Position numbers and translations under genes: made by a program. Of a stretch of 14,388 bases of DNA, positions 1 to 6,847 are shown piece after piece. The notes under the pieces are model-generated. The model saw only the letters and a list, made by a program, of their open reading frames with translations. It was not told the DNA's origin and did no database searches. Source of the DNA: Parcubacteria group bacterium GW2011_GWB1_44_7 (GTDB lineage Bacteria; Patescibacteria; Paceibacteria; UBA9973; DSPV01); NCBI GenBank assembly GCA_000999175.1, contig LCJJ01000021.1, positions 1 to 14,388 of the forward strand, given 5' to 3'. Each line of letters opens with the position of its first letter. Positions within the stretch are counted from its first letter, which is position 1.

Positions 1-430
1 TTGTGCAAGTCCCCGTCTATTCCTTTGAGTTTTAACCTTGCGGTCGTACTACCCAGGCGCTTCTCTTAACGCGTTAGCTACGCCACTCAGAGGGTCGATA
101 CTCCGAATAGCTAGAGAAGATCGTTTAGGGCGTGGACTACTGGGGTATCTAATCCCATTCGCGACCCACGCTTTCATGTTTCAGTGTCAGGAGTGCTCCA
201 GTTTCTTGCCTTCGCTTTTGGTGTTCCCCATAATATCAACGCATTTCACCGCTACACTATGAGTTCCAGAAACCCCTCGCATCCTCTAGTCGTGCCGTTT
301 CCCTTGCATGCCCCCGGTTAAGCCGAAGAATTTAACAAAAGACTAACACAACCACCTACACATCCTTTACGCCCAATGATTCCGGATAACGCTTGAGGCA
401 CTCGTATTACCGCTGCTGCTGGCCTTAATT

Positions 431-478
431 AGCTTGTTAGCTTTTTAGCTTGTTAGCTTTTTAGCTAGTTAGCTTATT
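431..478 (-). repeat. 8-nt tandem repeat (six copies) next to the 3' splice site of the 16S intron
   Basis: The plus strand shows six consecutive 8-nt units of the form AGCTNNTT. The first four alternate AGCTTGTT and AGCTTTTT, so a 16-nt unit is repeated exactly; the last two are AGCTAGTT and AGCTTATT. On the RNA strand the units read as repeated GCUAA motifs, resembling the GCUAAA of the 5' exon helix 18. The array ends 7 nt before the 3' splice site. The unit is too short, and lacks spacers, for a CRISPR array. Confidence 0.9.
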
Positions 479-600
479 AGTTAAACAAGGTCATTTTGAC
501 CTCGTTTCCGATGTCACCACCGGGATCGGACTATATCTTCATCCAGTTGTAATTTTTCAAATTACGGCTGGAGCTTAGCGTGTAGTCTCTGAGGGTTCTT

Positions 601-781
601 GCATTTTGAAAAATGGGCGGGAGGTTCAAGCGACGAAGAAAGTCGAACCTCCCTAATGAAACGAATCGGTAGAACTCTGACACATACGTCCCGCCGTACA
701 GTCGTCTAACCGAGAGCGTCCTCTCGATACTACGGGTTTGTCGGTACGCCATGTCCCCAATCCGCCCATTTTTCAAAATGC
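601..781 (-). repeat. Perfect 20-bp inverted repeat forming an extended P6 stem in the 16S intron
   Basis: The arms at 601-620 and 762-781 are exact reverse complements over 20 bases (GCATTTTGAAAAATGGGCGG). They enclose about 140 nt that starts with a second hairpin (GGGAGGTTC with GAACCTCCC, 619-653). The arms sit between the P4 3' strand (AUCAGCAGGGAAG) and the P7 5' strand, the place of P6 in group I introns. Homing endonuclease genes often sit in such loops, so this may be a structural insertion or the scar of a lost gene. Confidence 0.8.
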
Positions 782-1422
782 AAATCTTCCCTGCTGATTG
801 ACTGTTAAGGACCGAGCACCTTTTCAAGGGTGCTTGGCGCAGCTCTAAACAGCTTTCCAGCATATGGCCAAGTTTCGATCTGCCTTACGGCAGAAAGTCG
901 CGCACGATATACACCCCAGTACAACAGCAGAGCTGTGTACGGGGCACGAGTTTTTAATGCTAATTTTGTCCGCCCGAGGCGGATCCGCCTTTGGCGGAGA
1001 ATGTTTGAGCTTAATCAAACAGTTCACGAGTTTAGCAACCTCTTATTCAGGGACTAATGTCAATAAACTTCTTCATCCCTAAAAGCAGTTTACATACCGA
1101 AGCACTTCATCCTGCACGCGGCGTCGCTCCGTCAGGCTTTCGCCCATTGCGGAAGATTCTCGACTGCGGCCACCCGTAGGTGTATGGACCGTCTCTCAGT
1201 TCCATCGGTGGGGGTCAGCCTCTCAGCTCCCCTAGACGTCATTGCCTTGGTAGGCCATTACCCTACCAACTAGCTGATATCGAGCAGGCCGTTCCCCAAG
1301 CAGATTGCTCCTTTACTCCAACACCTTTCGGGTCGGAGACCATCAAGAATTACCTAACCTTTCGGCTAGCTATGCTTGACTCGGGGGTACGTTACCTACT
1401 TATTACTACCTCGTCTGCCACT

Positions 1423-1858
1423 CTAGAAGCTGGACGCTAGATATTAGATTACTAGAAAGACTACTTCCAATTCTGTTTCAATCGCATTAACTGTTTGCCT
1501 ACAATCTCGTATTCGTTTATAAGATGTTCGTAAACATCTTTCCCAACCAATCCGACATTGAATGAATCCTTGATGTGACTTCTAACTTCATCACAAGACC
1601 CAATGGCCATACCAAGATACCTTTTGAAATCTTGGGACGATTTACCATATCCTTCCGCAATATTTGCATGAATTGAATTAGACGCTCTTATGATCTGACT
1701 CCCAAGTTCTCTTTGGTCTACAATCTTCCACGAACGAACTATTTTATAAACCACAGGAAATAGTTTGCTCGCGCGAGTATAAACATCAAGATCTTGAAAA
1801 TTTTTCATATACGCATTGTATCTTTTCCAGTTTCTAGTTTCCAGAGTCCAGCTTCCAG
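1423..1858 (-). mobile_element. Intervening sequence (IVS) in 16S helix 6/V1, encoding a four-helix-bundle protein
   Basis: The 16S sequence is normal through ATGCAAGTCAAACG, near E. coli position 70, and resumes at GAGTGGCAGACGAGGTAGTAA, near position 100. Between these lies an insertion whose ends form a 13-bp stem: CUGGAAGCUGGAC at 1846-1858 with GUCCAGCUUCUAG at 1423-1435 (one G-U pair). This is the architecture of bacterial rRNA IVSs, whose terminal stem is cut by RNase III without religation, leaving fragmented rRNA. No group I core is visible. Beside the coding region is a run of short CCAGTTTCTAG-type repeats (1825-1858). These IVSs are best known from 23S; here the host is 16S. That RNase III excises this one is inferred. 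Confidence 0.88.
1461..1808 (-). CDS. Four-helix-bundle (23S rRNA intervening-sequence-type) protein
   Basis: 115 residues, the normal length for this family. The pattern is the family's: FQDLDVYTRASKLF at residues 4-17, ELGSQIIRASNSIHANIAEG at 34-53, then YGKSSQDFKRYLGMAIGSCD at 54-73, and a C-terminal helix ending EIVGKQLMRLKQNW. The protein folds as a four-helix bundle and is thought to form oligomers; its biochemical role is unknown, and it is usually encoded inside rRNA IVSs or in mobile contexts. It lies wholly inside the 16S insertion and in the same direction as the rRNA. The frame extends upstream to 1898 into 16S exon sequence, but the ATG at 1808 matches the family N-terminus and lies inside the IVS, so I chose it. 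No good ribosome binding site is present. Translation from a pre-rRNA transcript is inferred. Confidence 0.93.
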   Translation of the reverse strand: MKNFQDLDVYTRASKLFPVVYKIVRSWKIVDQRELGSQIIRASNSIHANIAEGYGKSSQDFKRYLGMAIGSCDEVRSHIKDSFNVGLVGKDVYEHLINEYEIVGKQLMRLKQNWK

Positions 1859-1926
1859 CGTTTGACTTGCATGCCTTATCCACGCCGCCAGCGTTCATCC
1901 TGAGCTAGGATCAAACTCTCAATAAA

Positions 1927-2225
1927 GACGAAGTCATCACTCCGACTGAAACGCCGGAGTTAAGACCTCGCCAGACCCCGACTTTTGGGTCGGGATTCTA
2001 AATTCCGTAACCACGCAAGCGTGGACGAAATTCGAACGGAACAAAATGAAAGACGGAAGCCCTCATTTTGATTTCTATATAGATTTTGAACTAGCTGTCA
2101 TCCGCTATTACAGCGGATTATTTATCATTAATCATTGGAATAATTTTTGACTTGCACTTAATTTTTGAATACGTTCTATGTATTCTATTCAATTTTCAAG
2201 GTACCCCTCTTCCTTTTCGAGGGTA
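1927..2225 (-). other. 16S rRNA transcribed leader
   Basis: About 300 nt between the predicted start of transcription and the 16S 5' end, without a gene. It holds several small hairpins: 2101-2117 (TCCGCT with AGCGGA), 2011-2024 (CCACGC with GCGTGG), 1976-1994 (CCCGAC with GTCGGG) and 1940-1959 (CTCCG with CGGAG). The last two lie next to the mature 5' end. The processing partner expected downstream of 16S is outside the window. I see no convincing boxA. Confidence 0.6.
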
Positions 2226-2231
2226 AGAGCC

Positions 2232-2259
2232 ATTATAAGCATTACGTAATACAAGTCAA
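2232..2259 (-). promoter_or_regulatory. Sigma-70-type promoter for 16S rRNA
   Basis: The minus strand has TTGACT (2254-2259), a 16-nt spacer, then a perfect TATAAT (2232-2237). The -35 box overlaps the secF stop codon (TGA at 2256-2258), so the 16S unit starts exactly where the secDF operon ends. It is the strongest promoter match in the window, and it fits a 16S gene not transcribed together with 23S-5S. Confidence 0.75.
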
Positions 2260-3170
2260 GCTTTTTTGTTCTGCCAACGCTCCAATGTAACCAAAAGCGG
2301 CGAACCTATAAAAATTGACGAGTAAGTGCCTGCGGTAATGCCGATAATAAGGGCCAGTGAAAAATATTTTGTCGCCTCGGCGCCGATAAAGTAGAGAACG
2401 AATAAAGCCAGCACGGTAGTCATTGAAGTATTGATTGAACGAACAAATGTCTGGTTGATGCTTTCGCCGACGATTATTGAAAAATCTTTCTTCTCCCTGT
2501 ATTCGCGGGCATTCTTTAAGTTCTCTCTCACTCTGTCAAAAACCACAATGGTATCGTGAACGGAGAAGCCAAGAATCACCAGAAGCGCCGTCACAAAAAG
2601 CGTGTCCACTTCAACCCCACCGAAATGCCCCATAATCGCAAATGCGCCGGTTGGAATAATAACATCGTGGGCAAGAGCTATGATTGTTATTAAGCCGTAC
2701 TTCCAAGAAGAGACCGGTTCCGAGACCTTGCGGAAGGCAAAAGTCATAAACAAAACTATGGCGAGCAGAACCATGAGTATTGAAAGAAAAGATTTCTTGA
2801 CCGCTTCTTTGCCTAAAACCGGACCAATGGAACTAAATCGTTCTTCACTAAAACCCGAACCCAGACCGGAAAGAATTTTAATAACCTCGGCGTGTTTGGC
2901 GTCAGATATTTCCCCGGCGCGAATAATAAAACTGCTGGCATTGCCATTGCCGGCCGCGCGAACGGATACCGAATCCACACCTAATTCTTCAACCGCTGTC
3001 TGAATCTTTTGCGCTTCCGACGCGCCCTCAGTATATTTAATTTCCATGATTGAACCGCCTTTGAAATCAATACTCGGGTTAAATCCCCAAAAAATTAAGG
3101 CGAATATAGACACTCCGGCCAGTATGCCAGAAATCAGATAGAAAATTTTACGATGTAAAACGATAAACAT
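2256..3170 (-). CDS. secF: Protein translocase subunit SecF
   Basis: 304 residues, the usual size for a stand-alone SecF. With SecD it forms the membrane complex that uses the proton gradient to help SecYEG export proteins. Visible features are a first transmembrane helix at residues 11-29, the FKGGS element at 36-40, a periplasmic domain at about 41-120, then five more helices. Family motifs include ALAHDVIIPTGAF (165-177), HDTIVVFDRVREN (205-217) and NQTFVRSINTSMTTV (239-253). It lies 96 nt downstream of secD on the same strand and is probably cotranscribed. The start at 3170 is chosen because the first helix follows at once; no Shine-Dalgarno sequence precedes it (A/T-rich AATTTATTTT). The TGA stop overlaps the 16S promoter. 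Confidence 0.96.
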   Translation of the reverse strand: MFIVLHRKIFYLISGILAGVSIFALIFWGFNPSIDFKGGSIMEIKYTEGASEAQKIQTAVEELGVDSVSVRAAGNGNASSFIIRAGEISDAKHAEVIKILSGLGSGFSEERFSSIGPVLGKEAVKKSFLSILMVLLAIVLFMTFAFRKVSEPVSSWKYGLITIIALAHDVIIPTGAFAIMGHFGGVEVDTLFVTALLVILGFSVHDTIVVFDRVRENLKNAREYREKKDFSIIVGESINQTFVRSINTSMTTVLALFVLYFIGAEATKYFSLALIIGITAGTYSSIFIGSPLLVTLERWQNKKA

Positions 3171-3266
3171 AAAATAAATTAAAAACTAAAAATGAAAAGC
3201 GGAAAACGGGAACGTGAGGCAAAAAAGATATGGCTAATGATAATTTTGCGTTTTGCCTTTTACATT
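3171..3266 (-). other. secD-secF spacer with AAAATGTAAAATGT-type repeat
   Basis: A 96-nt A/T-rich gap. On the minus strand the secD stop is embedded in AAAATGTAAAATGTAAAAGG, a simple repeat resembling those common between Parcubacteria-type genes. No hairpin followed by a U-tract is evident, so transcription through to secF is expected. Confidence 0.4.
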
Positions 3267-4580
3267 TTACATTTTTCTGATGCCGCTACCAAACAAAAAT
3301 CTTGAAGCGCTGCTGTCTTTAAGCCAAAGAGAAAACAGAAAAAGGCGTGAGACGGTAATAGCCGTAAACATGCTTATTAAAACGCCTATGCCGAACACCA
3401 AAGCAAAACCCTTAATGACCGGCGTGGAAGCGAAATAATAAAGAATAACCGCGGTAATCATGCTGGAAAGATTGGAATCACGGATGGATGTCCAGGCCCG
3501 ATGAAAACCTTCATGCATCGCGTCATACAAAGTTTTTCCGCGCTTTAATTCCTCCTTCATTCTTTCAAATATCAAGATGTTGGCGTCCACTGCCATGCCT
3601 ATAGAGAGAATAAAACCGGCAATACCGGCGGCGGTTAAAGTAACGGGAATGAGTTTGAAGACGGCAAGGTTTAAAGAGGCGTAGGCGGCCAAAGCCAAAA
3701 CCGCCACCACGCCAGGCAGACGATACCAGAAAATTAGAAACGCCCCAATCGCAATGAAAGCAATAATCCCCGATTTGATGCCGGCCGCAACGCTTCGTTC
3801 GCCAAGCGAGGGGCCGATGGTTTCTTTGGAGATTATTTTTATCGGCACGGGTAAAGCGCCGTAGTTCAAATCTCTCACCAGTTTTTTAACTTCTGGTAAG
3901 GTGAAATTGCCGGAAATTTCGGCGTTGCCGCCTTTTATTTCTTCACGGATAACCGGCGTGGAAATCGGCGTGCCATCCAGAAAAATTGCCAGCGTTCGGC
4001 CGATATTTTCTCCGGTAATTTTGGCAAACAAATCCGCTCCTTCGCCGTTGAATTGAAGCAAAACCTTCGGCTGGCCTAAATTCTGGTCAAAAATGACTTG
4101 GGCGCTGTCTAGGAAACGGCCGGTAAGAGCGGTCTTAGTGAACAAATCATCAACTGATTTTCCGGCAATATCTCTTTCGTTTCCGACGAAATCATTGTTA
4201 GCCAGACGAAATTCCAAAAGAGGCGTTTCGCCGATTTGTCTTATGGCTTCATCAACGTCGGCCACGCCGGGAAGCTCTACAATGAGGCGGTTCGCCCCCC
4301 TTCCCAAAGCGCCGCCTTTTTCCACTTGAACAATCGGCTCGGCCACGCCAAATAGATTCACCCTTCTTTCAATGACTTCCCGCAGCGCGTTCATGGCGCC
4401 GTCTGTGTCGCCTTCCGTAATGCCCGAAGTATCCGCCTCATACACCAAATGCGCCCCGCCGGCCAAATCAAGGCCAAGTTTAAAATTAAAATTTGAATCC
4501 AGTCGCTCGGATGAATAAACAAAAAAGCCGATTCCGGCGGAGGCGATGAGTATGAGTAAAGCGATAATTCGATGTTTCAT
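3267..4580 (-). CDS. secD: Protein translocase subunit SecD
   Basis: 437 residues from the ATG at 4580, shorter than proteobacterial SecD (about 600) but usual for compact genomes. It partners SecF in proton-driven export. It has a first helix at residues 4-22, the D1 motif FKLGLDLAGGAHLVYEA at 33-49, a periplasmic P1-like domain at about 50-250 (with GVADVDEAIRQIGETPLLEF), and a C-terminal five-helix membrane domain. MAVDANILIFERMKEEL (about 329-345) carries the conserved Asp of the SecD membrane domain. The frame can be read from a TTG two codons earlier, but the ATG gives the usual MKxR start. No Shine-Dalgarno sequence is seen; a promoter-like -10 ends 8 nt before the ATG. It is the first gene of a secD-secF operon. 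Confidence 0.96.
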   Translation of the reverse strand: MKHRIIALLILIASAGIGFFVYSSERLDSNFNFKLGLDLAGGAHLVYEADTSGITEGDTDGAMNALREVIERRVNLFGVAEPIVQVEKGGALGRGANRLIVELPGVADVDEAIRQIGETPLLEFRLANNDFVGNERDIAGKSVDDLFTKTALTGRFLDSAQVIFDQNLGQPKVLLQFNGEGADLFAKITGENIGRTLAIFLDGTPISTPVIREEIKGGNAEISGNFTLPEVKKLVRDLNYGALPVPIKIISKETIGPSLGERSVAAGIKSGIIAFIAIGAFLIFWYRLPGVVAVLALAAYASLNLAVFKLIPVTLTAAGIAGFILSIGMAVDANILIFERMKEELKRGKTLYDAMHEGFHRAWTSIRDSNLSSMITAVILYYFASTPVIKGFALVFGIGVLISMFTAITVSRLFLFSLWLKDSSASRFLFGSGIRKM

Positions 4581-4588
4581 TGGCAACT

Positions 4589-4616
4589 ATAATACCTGTT
4601 TTTCTCGGAAAAACAA
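4589..4616 (-). promoter_or_regulatory. Candidate secDF promoter, nearly leaderless
   Basis: TTGTTT (4611-4616), 16 nt, then TATTAT (4589-4594) on the minus strand. Transcription would start about 0-2 nt before the secD ATG at 4580. A small hairpin (GTTTTTC with GAAAAAC, 4598-4614) fills the spacer. The -35 box is weak. Confidence 0.4.
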
Positions 4617-4653
4617 CTCAAATTGAAAATGTAAATCTCAAAATACAGATTTG

Positions 4654-4733
4654 TATAATTCCTGCCCGCCTGACTGCCGTCAGGCAAGTCCGGCAGGCAG
4701 GCGCATGCATTAGTATATTGGCATCGCACTTAT
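4654..4733. repeat. Intergenic palindromic repeat, copy 1 (3' of the PAP2 gene)
   Basis: TATAATTC is followed by nested palindromes: GCCTGAC with GTCAGGC (4668-4685) inside CCTGCC with GGCAGG, then CAGGCAGG, and finally GGCATCGCACTTAT, which overlaps the PAP2 stop codon. The same order (TATAATTC, CCTGCC/GGCAGGCAGG, TTAG, GCATCGCACT) recurs at 5313-5368 across the stop of the next gene. There is no U-tract after the hairpin, so it is closer to a REP-like element than an intrinsic terminator. Confidence 0.6.
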
Positions 4734-5269
4734 TCATTCGCGTTATGTCCTCTTTTCAAGCGCTTCTCAAAAATTAGCTGAACCACATACGCTACCACAA
4801 CCCCGACGAGAAATCCGGTAAGAATATCCGCTGGCCAATGAACGCCGGCGGCAATCCTAGCCAGACCGATAAGAAGCGCGCCTAACGCATACCAGCGCGC
4901 GCCCTTTGCTTTAGAGAGGACAAGCGATATGGCAAACCCGCCGAAAAACGAAGCGTGGCCGGAAGGGAAAGCGCTGCCATCTTTGGGAAAAAGCGGCGCG
5001 ACATCGGACAAAATAAGAAAAGGCCTTGGGGCGGAAATTGCCAACTTTAATATTGTGGCAATTATCCAAGCTGATGCCCCGCTTAAAAGAGGCGGCCACA
5101 CCACTTGTTTTAAATTTAACTTAAAATCCCTATCTCTAAGAGTCATCGCCAAAAAAACAATAATTAATGCGTAGCCCAAATACTCAGCTAGAAAAACAAT
5201 CAGCCCGTCGGCTAAGACAGTTCTGTGCCCAAATTGATAAAAAAACTCAAAAATTATTGTGTTCATCAT
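4730..5269 (-). CDS. PAP2-family membrane phosphatase (undecaprenyl-diphosphatase-like)
   Basis: 179 residues with five or six predicted helices. All three PAP2 catalytic motifs are present: K75 to R82-P83 (KLAISAPRP), PSGH at 102-105, and R138 to H144 to D148 (RIAAGVHWPAD). PAP2 membrane enzymes dephosphorylate lipid phosphates. With a polyprenyl-phosphate sugar transferase next door and rodA nearby, recycling of undecaprenyl diphosphate (BcrC-like) is the likeliest job, but phosphatidylglycerol phosphate or another lipid cannot be excluded. Two ATGs are adjacent (5269 and 5266); AGGGG lies 6 nt from the second, which may be the true start. A strong TAGGAGGG further upstream is not followed by any start codon at a suitable distance. 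Confidence 0.9.
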   Translation of the reverse strand: MMNTIIFEFFYQFGHRTVLADGLIVFLAEYLGYALIIVFLAMTLRDRDFKLNLKQVVWPPLLSGASAWIIATILKLAISAPRPFLILSDVAPLFPKDGSAFPSGHASFFGGFAISLVLSKAKGARWYALGALLIGLARIAAGVHWPADILTGFLVGVVVAYVVQLIFEKRLKRGHNANE

Positions 5270-5312
5270 TTACCCCTAATTCGTAATTCCTTATTCCCTC
5301 CTACCATATTCG

Positions 5313-5368
5313 TATAATTCGTATGGATTCGTACCTGCCTGCCGGCAGGCAGGTATTAGCATCGCACT
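5313..5368. repeat. Intergenic palindromic repeat, copy 2 (3' of the sugar transferase)
   Basis: A perfect 24-nt palindrome spans 5332-5355, centred on GCC|GGC with arms ACCTGCCTGCC and GGCAGGCAGGT. It is preceded by ATTCGTA-type simple repeats (TATAATTC, GGATTCGTAC) and followed by TTAGCATCGCACTATAC, which runs into the stop codon of the sugar transferase (TAG, 5367-5369). It matches copy 1 at 4654-4733 in order and in sequence at both ends. Confidence 0.65.
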
Positions 5369-6719
5369 ATACCCCCCTTCTAGATAGAAGTATCCTAATC
5401 GTCTGAAGCGCAATCTTTATATCCAAAAGAATTGAACGGTTTTTGAGGTAATAGAGGTCGTAGGAAAGCTTGATTTTTGTTTCCCTGAAATCCACGCCGT
5501 GGTGTGGTTCGCTTTCCTGGTGAATCTGCGCCCAACCGGAAAGACCGGGTTTTATAAGATGGCGAATGTTGTAGTAAGGGACTTGTTTCGCGTATTCTCG
5601 AACCGGCTCGGGAAATTCCGGCCGAGGACCGATAAGCGAAATATCGCCTTCCAAGACATTCCAAAGCTGGGGCAGTTCGTCAATTCTGGTTTTGCGCAAA
5701 AACGCTCCGACTTTGGTTACTTGGTTTTCGTTGCCTCTGCCCCATCGGCCGCCGTCATTGGCCAAAGTCATAGTGCGGAATTTGTAAAGCTTAATTAACC
5801 GGTTACTTCTGCCCACCCTTTCCTGAACGCTCCAAATCGGACCGCCGTCGCCCATCTTAATGGCCAGAAAAACAATCGGGTAGATAATTAAAGAAATAAT
5901 GCCCAAACCGCCGCCGATAAAGATATCCATTAACCGCTTCAAAACATTGTAGGTGAAGCGGGGCAAAACGGAAATATTTTCTAAAAACCAGCTGTACTTG
6001 ACGAGCGAAAGCGGAATCCTATCAAAAATATCTTCATAAATTTTATACATGTCAATAAAACGCACGCGGGAAAAAATAAGATTATAAAGATGCGGCAGAT
6101 ACGGCAGAACCTTCTCGCTTCTAAAATCAGCGGCGATGATTGACGCATCCTCCGTATAAATTCTCTCCACCGCCTCTGTCTGGAGGTCTAAAGAGCCGGC
6201 GGTTTCAAGGTCAACGGATGAAATAAAGTGAAGGCCGTAACGGGGATTGCCGTTCACTTCGTGTTTGAGTTCTTTGTACTCATCGCCTGAACCGATTAAG
6301 ATGGCATTTTGTTTTTTGGGCGAATGAATTAAAGAGTAGCCATAAAGACGCCAAACTAAGACAAGCGCGAAAGATAGAATTAAATTTATGAAAAGCGTAA
6401 TTTTCGGCGTAATGCCAAAATAAGGAACGGTGTAGAAAAATAAGACCGCCAAAGCGCTATTCGCGATTAGGGCGTTTAAGATGATACTCGGCAGACGGCT
6501 CTTCAAAAAAACAATCTGCTTTTCGTATAAACCGGCGATAAAGAACACTGCCACCCAAATCAGCCAAAGAATCAAAAAAGGGAAAATGTGCGCGAGCAGA
6601 AGAGACATGTCCAAATTCTCTCTGTATCTTATAAATAAAGATAAAACTAGAGCAAAAATGAAGGAAGCAATATCTCCCCCAAAAAGTATCATTGCCTCCT
6701 TTCTGCCGATGAATCTCAT
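5367..6719 (-). CDS. Polyprenyl-phosphate sugar-1-phosphate transferase (WbaP/CpsE type)
   Basis: 450 residues, normal for the large PHPT family that starts polysaccharide or glycan-lipid assembly by moving a sugar phosphate from a nucleotide sugar onto undecaprenyl phosphate. There are four N-terminal helices (about 10-130), a nucleotide-binding-like middle domain (NAILIGSG at 138-145), then the catalytic bacterial sugar transferase domain (about 257-448). In the catalytic part are KRLMDIF (261-267) with its re-entrant helix, LYKFRTM (311-317), and TRIDELPQLWNVLEGDIS (344-361) with the Asp-Glu pair, followed by LIGPRPE. KPGLSGWAQI (390-399) is also typical. The sugar is not predictable from sequence. 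It runs divergently from the glycosyltransferase gene beyond 6848, so the two may serve one glycan pathway. Confidence 0.94.
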   Translation of the reverse strand: MRFIGRKEAMILFGGDIASFIFALVLSLFIRYRENLDMSLLLAHIFPFLILWLIWVAVFFIAGLYEKQIVFLKSRLPSIILNALIANSALAVLFFYTVPYFGITPKITLFINLILSFALVLVWRLYGYSLIHSPKKQNAILIGSGDEYKELKHEVNGNPRYGLHFISSVDLETAGSLDLQTEAVERIYTEDASIIAADFRSEKVLPYLPHLYNLIFSRVRFIDMYKIYEDIFDRIPLSLVKYSWFLENISVLPRFTYNVLKRLMDIFIGGGLGIISLIIYPIVFLAIKMGDGGPIWSVQERVGRSNRLIKLYKFRTMTLANDGGRWGRGNENQVTKVGAFLRKTRIDELPQLWNVLEGDISLIGPRPEFPEPVREYAKQVPYYNIRHLIKPGLSGWAQIHQESEPHHGVDFRETKIKLSYDLYYLKNRSILLDIKIALQTIRILLSRRGV

Positions 6720-6728
6720 TTAACAAAT

Positions 6729-6756
6729 ATATTACCTCACTAGGCCCCATTTTCAA
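6729..6756 (-). promoter_or_regulatory. Promoter of the sugar transferase gene, nearly leaderless
   Basis: TTGAAA (6751-6756), a 16-nt spacer and TAATAT (6729-6734) on the minus strand. Only 9 nt separate the -10 box from the ATG at 6719, leaving a leader of about 2-3 nt. GAGGTAA occurs in the spacer but would lie outside the transcript. Confidence 0.55.
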
Positions 6757-6847
6757 GTGCTCTGGAATGATTCGTCATTGAGTTGGTTATATGTTCAATG
6801 TAACAAAATGGTGTAAACTTTCATTACAGGCGGTATCAAAAAGCGCC

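Larger units (their letters stand above)
424..1025 (-). ncRNA. Group I intron in 16S at position 516, no endonuclease gene
   Basis: Boundaries come from 16S exon continuity: the 5' exon ends in U516 (1026) and the intron ends in G (424), both group I rules. Core elements on the minus strand are P3 (CUUGGC with GCUAAG), P4 (UGCUGG with UCAGCA), the conserved CAGAGACUA that forms the P7 5' strand (about 585-593), and AAGAUAUAGUCC as its 3' strand (about 528-539). P6 is greatly extended by a 20-bp inverted repeat (601-781). P9-type hairpins and an 8-nt tandem repeat fill the 3' end. An open frame of 110 codons inside (531-863) resembles no endonuclease and overlaps the core, so I regard the intron as ORF-less. 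Its P4 and P7 sequences resemble those of the L1931 intron in the 23S gene. The exact 5' splice site carries one doubt: an AAACTCGTG copy of the exon end recurs 80 nt into the intron. Confidence 0.9.
1..1926 (-). rRNA. rrs: 16S ribosomal RNA, 5' part, interrupted by an intron and an IVS
   Basis: The minus strand reads as the 5' two thirds of a bacterial 16S rRNA. AGAGTTTGATCC at 1909-1919 fixes the 5' end near 1926. The helix-18 530 loop is at 405-423, GGATTAGATACCCCAGTAGT at about 135-155, and the gene runs off the left edge near E. coli position 940 (GACGGGGACTTGCACAA). Two insertions break it: an intervening sequence in the helix-6/V1 region (1423-1858) and a group I intron after U516 (424-1025). 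Across the intron the exons rejoin as ACUCGU|GCCAGCAGCAGCGG. Position 526 is A instead of C, and its pseudoknot partner 505 is U instead of G, which is a compensated pair. The commonly used 515F primer site is split by the intron and carries a mismatch. No 23S follows it in the usual position. Confidence 0.97.

Noticed and set aside
431..478. Short-repeat array as a possible CRISPR
   Set aside because: Units are 8 nt, contiguous and without spacers.
531..863. Open frame of 110 codons on the minus strand inside the 16S intron
   Set aside because: It overlaps P4, P6 and P7 of the ribozyme, has no LAGLIDADG, GIY-YIG or HNH motif, and reads as structured RNA.
38..1440. Several plus-strand open frames across the 16S gene
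   Set aside because: They are antisense to highly conserved rRNA sequence.
1461..1898. Longer start (1898) for the four-helix-bundle protein
   Set aside because: The extra 30 residues are translated from 16S exon and the IVS terminal stem; the family begins at the ATG at 1808.
4661..4702. GC-rich palindrome as an intrinsic terminator of the PAP2 gene
   Set aside because: No U-tract follows on the minus strand, and the sequence is a member of a dispersed repeat.
5295..5302. TAGGAGGG on the minus strand as the ribosome binding site of the PAP2 gene
   Set aside because: It lies more than 20 nt from either ATG and no other start codon follows at a suitable distance.
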